Positions 9,724 through 10,686 of a stretch of 10,686 nucleotides of DNA are shown here, piece after piece. Both the position numbers and the translations under genes were made by a program. Positions within the stretch are counted from its first letter, which is position 1. Each line of letters begins with the position of its first letter. The DNA lies in assembly GCA_958430865.1 (NCBI GenBank), contig CAUDNR010001472.1, positions 1 to 10,686 of the forward strand, read 5' to 3'. The stretch comes from Entrophospora sp. SA101. Lineage: Eukaryota > Glomeromycota > Glomeromycetes > Entrophosporales > Entrophosporaceae. The notes beneath the pieces are model-generated. The model saw nothing but the letters and a program-made list of their open reading frames with translations. It was not told where the DNA came from and made no database searches.

Positions 9724-10686
9724 TCAAATGGAGATGCCTTCTACGCCTTCAACTTGTGGCTATAAATGAATAATATATACATAAGTGAATATGTACATAT
9801 CTTAATATTAATAAGAAGAAAATACTTACATTCTGATGATCATTATTAAGAGGATAAGCATGAGACAATATTCCATTAAATTTTGCACCGAATCCATAAA
9901 CCTAATGATTAAATACAATGGTCATTGTTATTATGTTTCTTCCGATTATTTGATTATCATTCATCATAAACTATTTATGATTCTACTAACAGAAAATAAT
10001 CTATCATAACCATATGCTTCTAAACTATATATCTCAAAGATTAATGTTAATGTTAATATTAATATTAATAAATATACAAAAGCAAGATATTACAAATCTA
10101 AAAATATTTACATTGTTCCAACACTTCTGATGGCTCGTTGATAATCATTTTCTCTTCCGCCACTATAATGTAAACTTCTTTGACTTCTAGGATCACCATT
10201 TGATTCTGTAAAATCAATTGCTACCATAAGACGAATTTTTGTGCCACCTGCAATATAATCCAAAAAACTTGGGGGTACCAAAGCTTTAACAACTGTTATG
10301 TTTGCATCTTTTGAAATTTTTCTCTGTGAGCCAGGTTGAAGTTTCAATGGAAATATTTTGTTTCTTCCCATAATCTCTCGAAGTGTAACAGAACATTCTC
10401 CAAGAGGTACATGTTCTGAATGAAAATATTGGTTTTATCATTTTATCATTATTTACTATTTAATTATTTAACTAATTATAATGATGATTGCTATCATACC
10501 TCCATTCCTTTTATATTGTTTGACTTGTAATTTTAATTCTGCATCAGAATCACCATTACATAAAGTAGATTCTCTTACTGATTTGATTAATAACAACAAT
10601 AATAAAATAAATAGGTAGAATTAAATTCAAGAAATTGAACATTTGTTGTGTGAAAATCGATAAATAAATATGTAATTTACTGTAAA
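9724..10686 (-). pseudogene. Truncated second copine copy (exons 5-10 equivalent), partial at right edge
   Basis: This copy has equivalents of exon 5 (only 10681-10686 in the window), exon 6 (10577-10500), exon 7 (10415-10112), exon 8 (10024-9991), exon 9 (9901-9830) and the first 26 bases of exon 10 (9759-9734). All splice sites in view are kept and the frame stays open. Relative to the full gene it carries Q201K, K209R, D210N, I214V and L215P. Homology ends at 9734 inside exon 10, and the frame then meets TGA at 9726-9724. The product would stop in the middle of the vWA domain, losing the ITDG aspartate and all C-terminal blocks. The N-terminal exons, if present, lie beyond the window. It may be a pseudogene or an expressed truncated paralogue. 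Confidence 0.85.
9734..10686. repeat. Segmental duplication, second copy
   Basis: Same orientation as 5571-6559, offset 4163 bases in the identical left part. Identity is complete from 9734 to 10392, interrupted at 10393-10533, and complete again from 10534 to the window end. The left breakpoint joins atgccttctacg to unrelated tggag; no target-site duplication or transposon end is evident there. Confidence 0.95.

Overview
The window is nuclear DNA from an AT-rich eukaryote with short GT-AG introns and many decayed mobile-element remnants. The only intact gene is split into 13 exons. No bacterial-style operon, Shine-Dalgarno-led ORF, rRNA, tRNA or CRISPR array was seen. The AT-richness, short introns, copine gene and repeat load fit an arbuscular mycorrhizal fungus of the Rhizophagus type. 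This is an inference: a copine gene alone would also fit amoebozoa and other protists.

Positions 1-4670 hold no intact gene. They contain dispersed short repeats (1-31 and 317-347), simple-sequence tracts, a 119-bp foldback element (1379-1497), a three-fold motif array (1612-1659), a 50-bp inverted repeat (2926-2975), a coding-like but broken stretch (3003-3232), and a 378-bp unit present as two identical tandem copies (3517-4274).

Positions 4810-7426 (minus strand) hold the main gene, a copine. Its 13 exons can be joined with consistent phase at all 12 GT-AG introns to give a 514-residue protein of C2A-C2B-vWA/copine layout. The metal site of the vWA domain looks intact, but several acidic residues expected in the C2 calcium loops are replaced. 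A readable proline-containing tail lies just past the stop in another frame (4673-4804), so the C-terminus may have been shortened.

Positions 7427-9733 are a graveyard of mobile-element-like genes on the minus strand. A hAT-type transposase relic lies at 7944-8259. A second coding sequence, broken by at least three frame changes, lies at 8814-9471.

Positions 9734-10686 are a second, partial copy of the copine gene, introns included, running off the right edge. Its left 659 bp and last 153 bp are identical to the first copy, while about 177 bp between them differ by substitutions and indels. The copy is cut inside exon 10 and then meets a stop, so it is a truncated gene or pseudogene whose 5' end lies outside the window.
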